Part shown: piece after piece, positions 38,443-46,544 of the stretch
Position numbering within the stretch: position 1 is the first letter of the stretch
Layout: each line of letters starts with the position of its first letter
NCBI GenBank assembly: GCA_900317915.1
Contig: ONIO01000002.1
Location: 17,370 to 81,369 of the forward strand
Reading direction: 5' to 3'
Source of the DNA: an uncultured Lachnospiraceae bacterium
GTDB lineage: Bacteria; Bacillota; Clostridia; Lachnospirales; Lachnospiraceae
Length of the DNA stretch: 64,000 bases
Made by a program: the position numbers and the translations under genes
Notes under the pieces: generated by a model
What the model saw: the letters and a program-made list of their open reading frames with translations, nothing else
Database searches by the model: none
Told to the model about the DNA's origin: nothing

Positions 38443-39597
38443 ATGATTGCATATTTGGATAACTCAGCTACAACCCAATGTAGTGAGGCAGCTGCTGAGA
38501 AGATGATGCAGGTTTTGCGGGTGGATTTTGGTAATCCATCATCCCTTCATACCAAGGGTATGGAAGCGGAAAACTATATTCGTGATGCAAGAAAGATTAT
38601 TGCAAGGACATTGAAGGCCAAGGAGAAGGAGATTATCTTCACTTCTGGTGGTACTGAGGCCAATAATCTTGCAATCGTTGGCACTGCATTTGCCAGAAAG
38701 CGTTTAGGAAAGCACATTATTGTTTCCCCAGTAGAGCATGCGTCTGTAGCAAATCCTATGAAGTTTTTGTCCGAGAATGGATTTGAGGTAGAGTTTCTCC
38801 CAGTGGATTCCAATGGTCGAGTCCTGATTGACTCTCTTTGGGATATGATTCGCCCAGATACTATTTTGGTATCCATGATGCATGTAAATAATGAGATCGG
38901 TGCAGTGATGCCAATTAAGGAAGCTGCGAAGATTATTAAGGAGAAAAATCCGAAGTGCTACTTCCATGTGGATGCGATTCAGTCCTATGGCAAGTATGAG
39001 ATTCTCCCAGATCGATGGGGCATTGATCTCTTATCTGTAAGTGGTCATAAGATTCATGGACCTAAGGGATCTGGTTTCTTATTCTGCCATGAGGGAGTTC
39101 TGCTTCAGCCAGAGATTCTTGGTGGCGGACAGGAGAGTGGTATGCGAAGCGGTACAGAGAATGTCCCTGCCATTGCTGGTCTTGGCGTCGCAGCTCAGGA
39201 GATGTATGATCACCTGAAGGAGAATCGTGAGTACCTGTTTTCTCTGAAGGAGCATTTTGTTTCAGCAATCTCACAGGTAGAAGGCATCCATGTGAATGGC
39301 CTTACTGGAGAGGATAGTGCACCACATATTGTCTCTGTTTCCTTCCAGGGAGTTCGTGCAGAGGTATTGTTACATGCCTTAGAGGATAAGGGCATCTATG
39401 TGTCTAGTGGATCCGCATGTTCTTCAAATCGCCCAGCTGTATCTCGTACCTTAACTGCGATTCATGTAGAAAAGGAATACCTGGATGAAACCTTGCGTTT
39501 CAGCTTTTCTGTACATACAACAGTAGAAGAGATTGATTATGCGATTGATACCATCAAGAGCATTCTTCCGATTCTTCGGAAATATACAAGACATTAA
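38443..39597 (+). CDS. Cysteine desulfurase, NifS/IscS family
   Basis: A 384-residue PLP enzyme that takes sulfur from cysteine. Seen: LDNSATTQ at the N-terminus, SGGTEANNLAI, the PLP lysine in SGHKIHGPKGSGF, GGGQESGMRSGT and the catalytic cysteine in SGSACSSNRP. It lies 26 bp before thiI. As this ThiI lacks a rhodanese domain, the enzyme probably supplies its persulfide directly, as described for Bacillus NifZ-ThiI. Confidence 0.92.
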   Translation: MIAYLDNSATTQCSEAAAEKMMQVLRVDFGNPSSLHTKGMEAENYIRDARKIIARTLKAKEKEIIFTSGGTEANNLAIVGTAFARKRLGKHIIVSPVEHASVANPMKFLSENGFEVEFLPVDSNGRVLIDSLWDMIRPDTILVSMMHVNNEIGAVMPIKEAAKIIKEKNPKCYFHVDAIQSYGKYEILPDRWGIDLLSVSGHKIHGPKGSGFLFCHEGVLLQPEILGGGQESGMRSGTENVPAIAGLGVAAQEMYDHLKENREYLFSLKEHFVSAISQVEGIHVNGLTGEDSAPHIVSVSFQGVRAEVLLHALEDKGIYVSSGSACSSNRPAVSRTLTAIHVEKEYLDETLRFSFSVHTTVEEIDYAIDTIKSILPILRKYTRH

Positions 39598-39623
39598 TCA
39601 TTGGTTTTAGAAAGAGGAACCCT

Positions 39624-40820
39624 ATGTCCTATCAGGCATTTGTCATTAAGTATGGCGAAATTGGTCTCAAGGGTAAGAACAGACATCTATTTGAGGATGC
39701 CCTTGTCCACAACATTACAGCTAATTTGAAGAATGTAGACGGTGAGTTTCGCGTTGATCGTGAACAGGGTCGTGTCTATGTTGAGGCTTTAAGTGAGTTC
39801 GATTATGAGGGCGCATTAGAAGCACTGCAGCGTGTCTTTGGTATCGTTGAGATTTGCCCAGCTGTATTAACAGAGGACAATGGTTTCGATCAATTGTCTG
39901 ATGAGATTCTTTCTTACTTAGATGAGACTTATAGCGATAAGAACTTTACCTTTAAGGTTCTTGCAAAGCGTGGTCGTAAGAATTATCCAATGAATTCTCA
40001 GGAGATTAATATGGAACTGGGTGGTCGTATCTTAGATCGCTTCCCTGAGATGAAGGTAGATGTACATACCCCTGAGAAGGAGATCCATGTAGAGATCCGA
40101 GAGAAGATTAGCTTCTATTCTGAGAAGTTCAAGGGACTTGGTGGTATGCCAGTTGGAACCAATGGGAAGGCGATGCTATTACTTTCAGGCGGTATCGATA
40201 GCCCGGTTGCTGGTTATATGATTGCAAAGCGTGGTGTTTCCATTGATGCAACTTACTTCCATGCACCTCCATATACTTCCGAGCGTGCTAAGCAGAAGGT
40301 TGTAGACTTGGCGAAGATTGTAGCTCGTTACAGTGGCCCAATCCGTCTCCATGTTATTAACTTTACAGATATTCAGCTGGCAATCTATGAGAAGTGTCCT
40401 CATGATGAGTTGACCATTATCATGCGTCGTTACATGATGTATCTGGCAGAGCACTTTGCTAGAGAAGACGGAGACATGGGTCTTGTAACAGGAGAGTCTA
40501 TTGGACAGGTCGCATCACAGACCATGCAGTCACTTTACTGCACCAATGAGGCAGCTACTATGCCTGTATTCCGTCCATTAATTGGTTTTGATAAGCAGGA
40601 GATCATTGATCGATCCCTTCAGATTGGTACCTATGAGACATCTATTCTTCCATTCGAAGACTGCTGTACCATCTTTGTTGCAAAGCATCCGGTAACCAAG
40701 CCTAGATTAGACGTAATTAAGAAGTCTGAACAGAATCTAAATGAGGTAATTGATGACCTGATGAAGCAGGCCATTGAGACCGCAGAGACCATTCTCGTTG
40801 AGGCAGAGGACGTAAGATAG
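39624..40820 (+). CDS. thiI: tRNA 4-thiouridine synthetase ThiI
   Basis: A 398-residue enzyme: ferredoxin-like and THUMP domains (to about 165) and a PP-loop ATPase domain with LLSGGIDSPVAGYMIAKRG. It makes s4U8 in tRNA and can feed thiamine thiazole synthesis. It ends without the C-terminal rhodanese domain of the E. coli protein, the usual Firmicutes form. A terminator follows. Confidence 0.95.
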   Translation: MSYQAFVIKYGEIGLKGKNRHLFEDALVHNITANLKNVDGEFRVDREQGRVYVEALSEFDYEGALEALQRVFGIVEICPAVLTEDNGFDQLSDEILSYLDETYSDKNFTFKVLAKRGRKNYPMNSQEINMELGGRILDRFPEMKVDVHTPEKEIHVEIREKISFYSEKFKGLGGMPVGTNGKAMLLLSGGIDSPVAGYMIAKRGVSIDATYFHAPPYTSERAKQKVVDLAKIVARYSGPIRLHVINFTDIQLAIYEKCPHDELTIIMRRYMMYLAEHFAREDGDMGLVTGESIGQVASQTMQSLYCTNEAATMPVFRPLIGFDKQEIIDRSLQIGTYETSILPFEDCCTIFVAKHPVTKPRLDVIKKSEQNLNEVIDDLMKQAIETAETILVEAEDVR

Positions 40821-40860
40821 CTTTTTAGATCCTCCCCTTTCATATTTTCTAGAAATGAAC

Positions 40861-40900
40861 AAAAAAAGAAGCTCGCCTTGGAGCGAGCTTCCTTTTCATT
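40861..40900. terminator. Bidirectional terminator between thiI and the HPr-like gene
   Basis: GAAGCTCGC and GCGAGCTTC stem with a six-base loop, A-run on the left and TTTTCATT on the right, serving two convergent genes. Confidence 0.85.
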
Positions 40901-40910
40901 AGATTCGTTT

Positions 40911-41147
40911 TTAAACCAGGTAAGGCTTTAAGGCTTCAAGAATCTTATCTACATCAGTCTCAGCATGAATTGCTAAGTCAATTGGCTTAGAAAGATCCAG
41001 ACTGAAGATACCCATGATGCTCTTTGCATCGATGACATATCTACCAGAGATGAGATCGAAATCACAATCCATGAGATTAATGGTGTTTACGAAAGACTTT
41101 ACCTTATCAATAGAATTCAGAGAGATCTGTACAGTTTTCATACTCAT
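40911..41147 (-). CDS. HPr-fold protein lacking the phosphorylatable histidine
   Basis: A 78-residue protein that aligns along its whole length with PTS phosphocarrier HPr. The Ser46 region is kept almost exactly (AKSIMGIFSL; Bacillus has LKSIMGVMSL), but the catalytic His15-Ala-Arg17 is replaced by Lys15-Val-Lys17. It therefore cannot carry phosphate from enzyme I, while HPr kinase could still act on the serine. Such proteins may be regulatory like Crh, which also lacks His15. Start at 41147 or two codons later; AAGGAG fits either. A promoter is present upstream. Confidence 0.8.
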   Translation of the reverse strand: MSMKTVQISLNSIDKVKSFVNTINLMDCDFDLISGRYVIDAKSIMGIFSLDLSKPIDLAIHAETDVDKILEALKPYLV

Positions 41148-41185
41148 TCAACTCCTTCTTTATCTGCGTTAAAAGTTATATTGCA

Positions 41186-41214
41186 ATCCTAGTTCATTCC
41201 AAAAGGAAAGTCAA
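41186..41214 (-). promoter_or_regulatory. Promoter of the HPr-like gene
   Basis: On the minus strand TTGACT (41209-41214), 17-bp spacer, TAGGAT (41186-41191), about 40 bp before the start codon. Confidence 0.6.
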
Positions 41215-41322
41215 TTCTTCTTTTCGTAGATGTTTTTGGAAACCTTTCAACAAGGTAAGATGAAAATAGAGCATGAGGAGTATCGTATTCATACAGGAAT
41301 TAAGTAATTAGAGGTAATCGAT

Positions 41323-42663
41323 TTGAAGAGAGCAGCACTCCACAATTTGGGATGTAAAGTTAATGCATATGAGACAGAAGCCATGGAAGCTCTTTTGGTT
41401 TCTGATGGCTACGAGATTGTACCATTTTCAGAAGAGGCCGATGTTTATGTCATTAATACCTGTTCTGTCACAAGCATGGCAGATCATAAGTCTAGACAGA
41501 TGATTCATAGAGCGAGGAAACAGAACCCAGATGGGGTGGTCATTGCTGCAGGCTGCTATGTGCAGACTGGTGCAGAAGAGCTGAAGGAGGATCTGTCCGT
41601 TGACATTATCATTGGTAATAATAAGAAGGACGAATTGCTTCCAGAACTTCATAAATATTTAGAGGCGCATAACCGTGTCTTCGACATGATTGATGTGAAT
41701 CAGGGACATTTGGAATTCGAGAATCTCTACCTCACCAAGACTGCAGAGCATACCAGAGCCTTTTTAAAGGTTCAGGATGGATGCGACCAGTTCTGTAGCT
41801 ATTGCGTGATTCCTTTTGCACGAGGTCGTATTCGTTCGAGAAAGATAGACCAAGTTGTAAGTGAGGTAGAAAACCTTGTGAAGCTTGGCTATCGTGAGTT
41901 TGTATTAACTGGAATTCACCTATCTTCCTATGGAATGGAGAGATATGGTGTGCCAGGAGAATATGGTTTACAGGATTTAATTGAACAGGTAGCTTCTGTA
42001 GATGGAGTTGAGCGCGTTCGCTTAGGCTCAGTAGAGCCACAGATTTTCACTCAGGACTTTATTGATCGTGTGAAGAAGGTAAAGGAATTCTGCCCACACT
42101 TCCATTTGTCTTTGCAAAGTGGTTGTGATGCAACCTTAAAGCGCATGAATCGAAAGTATACAGCCCAGGAATACTTTGAGACTTGTCAGATTATTCGAGA
42201 GGCATTTGACCATCCGGCTATTACTACAGATGTCATTGTTGGATTCCCTGGTGAGACCGAAGAAGAGTTTTTAGAATCCAAGGCTTTTATTGAGAAGGTA
42301 AAGTTCTATGAACTTCATGTCTTTAAGTTCTCTCGAAGAGAAGGGACCAAGGCAGATACCATGAAGGATCAGATTCCTGAAGCAGTTAAGACCGAGAGAA
42401 GTCGTATCTTAATTGAGATTGGTAAGAGGATGTCCGAAGAGTTCCGCCAGGAAGTCATTGGGCGAGAGCAAGAGATTCTGATTGAGAATCAAGTCGAAGT
42501 GAATGGGGAGACCTATTGGCAGGGATATACCAAGGAATACATTAAAATGGGCTATTCCTCAGATCGTGATCTCACCAATAAAATCGTTATTGGAAAAGCA
42601 ACAGGCTTTTTAAGCAGAGATATGGTGCTTCTTGACAGAGATAGTTTAGAAAGGGTAAGATAA
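41323..42663 (+). CDS. mtaB: tRNA t6A37 methylthiotransferase MtaB
   Basis: A 446-residue methylthiotransferase: N-terminal cluster domain with LGCKVNAYETEAM and other conserved cysteines (INTCSVT, AAGCYVQ), radical SAM motif CDQFCSYC with PFARGRIRSR, and a C-terminal TRAM domain. It converts t6A to ms2t6A at tRNA position 37. The start is TTG at 41323 behind AGAGGT; there is no ATG at the family N-terminus. Confidence 0.95.
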   Translation: MKRAALHNLGCKVNAYETEAMEALLVSDGYEIVPFSEEADVYVINTCSVTSMADHKSRQMIHRARKQNPDGVVIAAGCYVQTGAEELKEDLSVDIIIGNNKKDELLPELHKYLEAHNRVFDMIDVNQGHLEFENLYLTKTAEHTRAFLKVQDGCDQFCSYCVIPFARGRIRSRKIDQVVSEVENLVKLGYREFVLTGIHLSSYGMERYGVPGEYGLQDLIEQVASVDGVERVRLGSVEPQIFTQDFIDRVKKVKEFCPHFHLSLQSGCDATLKRMNRKYTAQEYFETCQIIREAFDHPAITTDVIVGFPGETEEEFLESKAFIEKVKFYELHVFKFSRREGTKADTMKDQIPEAVKTERSRILIEIGKRMSEEFRQEVIGREQEILIENQVEVNGETYWQGYTKEYIKMGYSSDRDLTNKIVIGKATGFLSRDMVLLDRDSLERVR

Positions 42664-42708
42664 GTTAGATATTGCTTTAAATATTAACTTTAAAGGATAG
42701 GCGAAATT

Positions 42709-42978
42709 ATGCAGGATTTAGGTAATACACAGTATTTTAAAGTTCAAAAGGAACCACGTGTTGGTGTTAAGGAGATTCTCCGTCAGGTGTACTCCGCACT
42801 TTCTGAAAAAGGATACAACCCTGTAAGCCAGATTGTTGGATATATTATGTCCGGTGATCCGACTTTTATTACTAGCTACAAGAATGCCAGATCTCTCATC
42901 ATTCAGGTGGAGAGAGATGAGCTGGTTGAGGAGCTCCTGCGGGAATATATCAATAACGAAGCTTGGAATCAGAAATAA
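42709..42978 (+). CDS. ireB: IreB-family regulatory phosphoprotein (UPF0297)
   Basis: An 89-residue protein with the family segments TQYFKV, LRQVYSALSEKGYNPVSQIVGY and GDPTFITSYKNARSLI. In Enterococcus IreB is phosphorylated near its N-terminus by the kinase IreK and affects cephalosporin tolerance; here Thr7 is the candidate site. First of the conserved trio with ruvX and a DUF1292 gene; the stop shares a base with the ruvX start. Confidence 0.92.
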   Translation: MQDLGNTQYFKVQKEPRVGVKEILRQVYSALSEKGYNPVSQIVGYIMSGDPTFITSYKNARSLIIQVERDELVEELLREYINNEAWNQK

Positions 42979-43412
42979 TGCAGCGAATTCTTGGACTGGA
43001 TTATGGGACGAAGACAGTAGGAGTTGCTGTGACAGATGGCTTAGGCTTAACTGCCCAGGGACTTGAGATCATTCGTCGTGAGAAGCCTAAGAAGTTACGT
43101 CAGACCCTTGCTCGCATTCGGGAATTGATTGCAGAGTATGACGTGGGTTCCATTGTTTTGGGTAAGCCCTTGAATATGAACGGTTCCTCTGGATTTCGTG
43201 TAGAGGATACCCTTGTGTTTAAGGAACTTCTTGAGGAGAAGACAGGTCTGCCTGTTTACCTTGAGGATGAGAGACTGACCACCGTAGATGCCTACTCCAT
43301 TATGGAGGAAGTGGGAATTAAGAAGGCGGATCAGAAGAAATACGTTGATGAAATTGCAGCGGTTTTAATATTAGAGAGTTATCTGCATCGAAATGAGGCA
43401 GATCAATTATAG
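42978..43412 (+). CDS. ruvX: RuvX/YqgF RNase H-fold nuclease
   Basis: A 144-residue protein with LGLDYGTKTVGVAVTD at the N-terminus and YLEDERLTTVDA. Family members act in 16S rRNA 5' processing or as Holliday-junction resolvases. ATG 42978 overlaps the ireB stop (TAATG); the frame extends to 42963 but that would lie inside ireB. Confidence 0.93.
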   Translation: MQRILGLDYGTKTVGVAVTDGLGLTAQGLEIIRREKPKKLRQTLARIRELIAEYDVGSIVLGKPLNMNGSSGFRVEDTLVFKELLEEKTGLPVYLEDERLTTVDAYSIMEEVGIKKADQKKYVDEIAAVLILESYLHRNEADQL

Positions 43413-43424
43413 AAGAGGTTTGGC

Positions 43425-43679
43425 ATGGAGCAGATTACACTTTTTGATGAGAATAACGAAGAGCAAAAGCTGTATGTCTTAGAAGAGACTACCTTAGCTG
43501 GTAATCATTATTTGCTTCTATGCGAAGAACCTGAGGGCGATTCAGATGCCTATATCTTCCGTGAGGAGTCTTCAGACTCTGAGGAAGAGGCTACTTATAC
43601 TCCAGTAGAAGATGATAAGGAGTATGACGCAGTTCTGTCCGTATTCGAAAAATTGTTAGAGGACACGGACTTCGAGTAA
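43425..43679 (+). CDS. DUF1292 family protein
   Basis: An 84-residue acidic protein with ITLFDENNEEQKLYVLEETTLAGNHYLLL, matching the DUF1292/YrzB family that follows ireB-ruvX in many Firmicutes. Function unknown. Last gene of the trio; a hairpin follows after some 45 bp. Confidence 0.88.
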   Translation: MEQITLFDENNEEQKLYVLEETTLAGNHYLLLCEEPEGDSDAYIFREESSDSEEEATYTPVEDDKEYDAVLSVFEKLLEDTDFE

Positions 43680-43724
43680 TACCTATTTTATAATATATTT
43701 GACGATAGACCTATATTGGTTTAC

Positions 43725-43767
43725 GTGGCTATTCTTGTAGGGATGGCCACACTAAGATTTTTTATTT
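43725..43767 (+). terminator. Terminator of the ireB-ruvX-DUF1292 unit
   Basis: GTGGCTATTC and GGATGGCCAC pair over ten positions (two G-T pairs) around a six-base loop, followed at a short distance by ATTTTTTATTTT. Confidence 0.7.
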
Positions 43768-43944
43768 TGGATGATACAGATTCGGATTGAATCTGATAGG
43801 TATGAATAATTGAGGAATCTTTATCCCACTTCTTTTCTGATGTGGGATGGATTCAGCCTTTATTCAATGGCTTCATGGGAAATGATGCCGCACTAATACA
43901 TCATATTTTTTTGTAACTGGTAGACAGATTGATTAGAAATTGGG

Positions 43945-43975
43945 GAGAGACTGCCGTAGAGGGGCAGTCTCTCTT
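43945..43975 (+). promoter_or_regulatory. Stem-loop at the probable 5' end of the RNase J mRNA
   Basis: GAGAGACTGCC and GGCAGTCTCTC form an 11-bp stem with a seven-base loop. It begins about six bp after a candidate -10 box, so the transcript would start with the hairpin. Alternatively it is a terminator for an unseen upstream RNA, although only a weak T-run follows. Confidence 0.5.
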
Positions 43976-44051
43976 ATCGTAAGATGCCCGGGCTTTTTTT
44001 AAGTCACAGGTTTATTTTCTTACGTGCAGTTTCCATGGAGGAAATTTTATT

Positions 44052-45725
44052 TTGAAGAAAACTAAAAATACTGAATCCAAGTTAAAGGTGATTCCATTAG
44101 GCGGATTAGAGCAGATTGGAATGAATATGACCGCCTTTGAGTATGAGGATACCATCATCGTTGTGGACTGCGGAATGGCTTTCCCAGAGGATGATATGCT
44201 GGGTGTTGACTTAGTGATCCCAGATATCTCATATCTCGAGGAGAATGAGAAGAAGGTGAAGGGATTCTTTATCACCCATGGTCATGAGGACCATATTGGT
44301 GCGATCCCTTATGTACTGCGTAAGATTCATGCACCAATTTATGCGACCAAGCTTACCATGGGTATTATTGACCATAAGCTTGAAGAGCATAATATGTTAA
44401 AGACTGTCCGCAAGAAGGTTGTAAATTATGGAACCAATATCAATGCAGGTCCATTCCGCATCGAGTTTATTCGTACCAACCATTCCATTCAGGATGCAGC
44501 AGCGCTTGCTATCTATACTCCAGTAGGAACCATCGTTCATACAGGTGACTTTAAGGTGGACTATACACCAGTTTATGGTGATCCAATTGACTTACAGCGC
44601 TTTTCTGCTATTGGACAGAAGGGTGTACTTGCTCTGATGTGTGATTCTACCAATGCAGAGCGCCCTGGCTTTACTGCTTCTGAGAAGACGGTTGGTAAGA
44701 CCATCGATAGTATCTTTTCTGAGCATCAGGACAGCCGTATTATTATTGCAACTTTTGCATCCAATGTAGACCGTGTTCAGCAGATTATCAACTCTGCATG
44801 TAAGTTCAATCGTAAGGTTGTAGTAGAGGGCCGTAGCATGGTGAATATCATGTCTACAGCAACGGAACTTGGATATATTACAATTCCAGAGAATACCCTG
44901 ATTGAGACGGATCAGCTGAAGAACTTCCCGGATGAGAGAACATGTATTATTACAACTGGTTCTCAGGGAGAGTCCATGGCAGCACTGTCACGTATGGCAA
45001 ATGGAACTCATCGTAAGATTCAGATTCAGCCAAATGATACTATTGTATTTTCTTCTCACCCAATTCCAGGTAATGAGAAGTCTGTTGGCCGTGTCATCAA
45101 TGAACTTTGCCATAAGGGTGCCAATGTAATCTTCCAGGATGTTCATGTATCTGGACATGCTTGCCAGGAGGATATCAAGTTAATTTATTCTCTGGTGAAG
45201 CCTAAGTATGCAATTCCAGTTCATGGAGAGTATAAGCATCTGCAGGCGCAGTCCAATATCGCTAAGCAGTTAGGCTATGACAGTGATCACAGAATTATTA
45301 TGTCCTCTGGTGATATCCTTGAGTTCGATTCTGACCAGAATGCTAAGATCACTGGTAAGGTTCATACTGGAGCGGTTATGGTTGACGGACTTGGCGTCGG
45401 TGACGTTGGTAATATCGTTCTCCGTGACCGTCAGCGTCTGGCTGAGGACGGAATTATTATTGTTGTTATGACACTTGCAGCTGAGAATGGACTTCTCCTT
45501 GCTGGTCCAGACATTGTCTCTCGTGGATTCGTTTACGTGAAGGATGCGGAGGATCTGATGGAAGAAGCACATAATGTACTGATTGACTTGATGGATCGCT
45601 TACAGGATCAGCATGTATCTGATTGGACTCGTATTAAGAATGAGGTAAAGGGTACACTGTCTGACTTCGTTTGGAAAGAGACACAGAGACGTCCTATGAT
45701 TCTTCCAGTCATCGAGGAAGTATAA
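44052..45725 (+). CDS. rnj: Ribonuclease J
   Basis: A 557-residue metallo-beta-lactamase/beta-CASP nuclease. Seen: VIPLGGLEQIGMNM, the metal-binding THGHEDHIGAIP, HTGDFKVD, the beta-CASP motif regions CDSTNAERPG and VHVSGHA, and IPVHGEYKHL. RNase J removes nucleotides from RNA 5' ends and also cuts internally in mRNA and rRNA maturation. The start is TTG at 44052 after GGAGG. Its stop shares one base with the next gene. Confidence 0.95.
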   Translation: MKKTKNTESKLKVIPLGGLEQIGMNMTAFEYEDTIIVVDCGMAFPEDDMLGVDLVIPDISYLEENEKKVKGFFITHGHEDHIGAIPYVLRKIHAPIYATKLTMGIIDHKLEEHNMLKTVRKKVVNYGTNINAGPFRIEFIRTNHSIQDAAALAIYTPVGTIVHTGDFKVDYTPVYGDPIDLQRFSAIGQKGVLALMCDSTNAERPGFTASEKTVGKTIDSIFSEHQDSRIIIATFASNVDRVQQIINSACKFNRKVVVEGRSMVNIMSTATELGYITIPENTLIETDQLKNFPDERTCIITTGSQGESMAALSRMANGTHRKIQIQPNDTIVFSSHPIPGNEKSVGRVINELCHKGANVIFQDVHVSGHACQEDIKLIYSLVKPKYAIPVHGEYKHLQAQSNIAKQLGYDSDHRIIMSSGDILEFDSDQNAKITGKVHTGAVMVDGLGVGDVGNIVLRDRQRLAEDGIIIVVMTLAAENGLLLAGPDIVSRGFVYVKDAEDLMEEAHNVLIDLMDRLQDQHVSDWTRIKNEVKGTLSDFVWKETQRRPMILPVIEEV

Positions 45726-46486
45726 TGAGAGTATTTGAACAGGGTAGTTCTTTAAAGGAGGCAAGAGAGGACCGAGAGTATCGGTCCATCCGTGAGGAGA
45801 GGATGGAAGGTTTTCTGTCCTCCCTTACGGATCCACTAGAGAGCTACCCTGAACTTATGTCTATTGAAGAGGCATGCTTAGAGAAGTATGTCCCATTGAT
45901 TCGTCCCTCTATGCAGCGCTTCCTGTCCTTTGAGATGAAGGCCAGACGCCCTAAGCGTATTCTTGAAATCGGTACTGCAGTGGGATTCTCCTCCATTCTA
46001 ATGGCTAAGAATCTTTTGGAATTCTCGGATGATTTTCATATTGATACGATTGAAAATTATGATGTCCGTATCCCAGAGGCAGAGGCAAATTTTAAGGCCT
46101 GCGGTGTAGAAGACTATATCACCCTACATTTTGGCGATGCAGGAGAGATTCTTCGATTGATGGGAGAAGAGAAAAAGCAGGGGGATCAAGGCTTCGGTTT
46201 ACATTTCCATGGACCCTATGATCTGATCTTCATGGATGCAGCTAAGGGACAGTATCCAGTTTGGCTTCCATTGCTGAAGGATCTAATGGAAAAGAATACC
46301 CTTCTAATCACAGATAATGTGTTGCAGGAGGGAGAATTGGTGGAGTCTCACTTTGCCATCCATAGGAGAAATCGAACCATTCATAAGAGAGTGCGAGAAT
46401 ACTTATATGCTCTTACACATGACGAAGATCTCCAGACGGAGATTCTTCCTATAGGAGATGGTCTTGCATTAACTGTTCTGAGATGA
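45725..46486 (+). CDS. Class I SAM methyltransferase, TrmR/O-methyltransferase-like
   Basis: A 253-residue methyltransferase with ILEIGTAVGFSSILMA, IDTIENYD and DLIFMDAAKGQYP, resembling TrmR, which methylates 5-hydroxyuridine at the tRNA wobble position. Between the GDAGEIL and DLIFMDAAKG strands there is an insertion of roughly 18 residues not expected in the family; its coding DNA contains a copy of the dispersed motif (46196-46206). ATG 45725 overlaps the RNase J stop (TAATG). Confidence 0.75.
   Translation: MRVFEQGSSLKEAREDREYRSIREERMEGFLSSLTDPLESYPELMSIEEACLEKYVPLIRPSMQRFLSFEMKARRPKRILEIGTAVGFSSILMAKNLLEFSDDFHIDTIENYDVRIPEAEANFKACGVEDYITLHFGDAGEILRLMGEEKKQGDQGFGLHFHGPYDLIFMDAAKGQYPVWLPLLKDLMEKNTLLITDNVLQEGELVESHFAIHRRNRTIHKRVREYLYALTHDEDLQTEILPIGDGLALTVLR
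46196..46206 (+). repeat. Copy of dispersed motif GGTTTACATTT inside a coding region
   Basis: Exact copy, preceded by AAGGCTTC, similar to AAGGCTT before the 31358 copy. It encodes part of the insertion in the methyltransferase. Confidence 0.4.
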
Positions 46487-46514
46487 TTGACAGTTTTCCA
46501 ATCGGGGGTAGAAT
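46487..46514 (+). promoter_or_regulatory. Putative promoter of the lactonase-like gene
   Basis: TTGACA (46487-46492) directly after the methyltransferase stop, 16-bp spacer, TAGAAT (46509-46514), and an AAGGAGG ribosome-binding site before ATG 46545. Confidence 0.6.
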
Positions 46515-46544
46515 AAAGAGGAAGATTAAGAAGGAGGTAATGTT

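Larger units (their letters stand above)
43680..44051 (+). other. Structured intergenic region upstream of RNase J
   Basis: A 372-bp gap with no convincing gene. It contains the DUF1292 terminator, small hairpins (GATTC/GAATC near 43791; ATCCCAC/GTGGGAT near 43823-43848), a candidate promoter (TTGTAA 43911-43916, TAGAAA 43934-43939, 17-bp spacer), a strong 11-bp hairpin at 43945-43973, and GCCCGGGC followed by seven T at 43986-44000. A small RNA or an RNA leader is possible; I recognise no riboswitch class. Confidence 0.6.
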
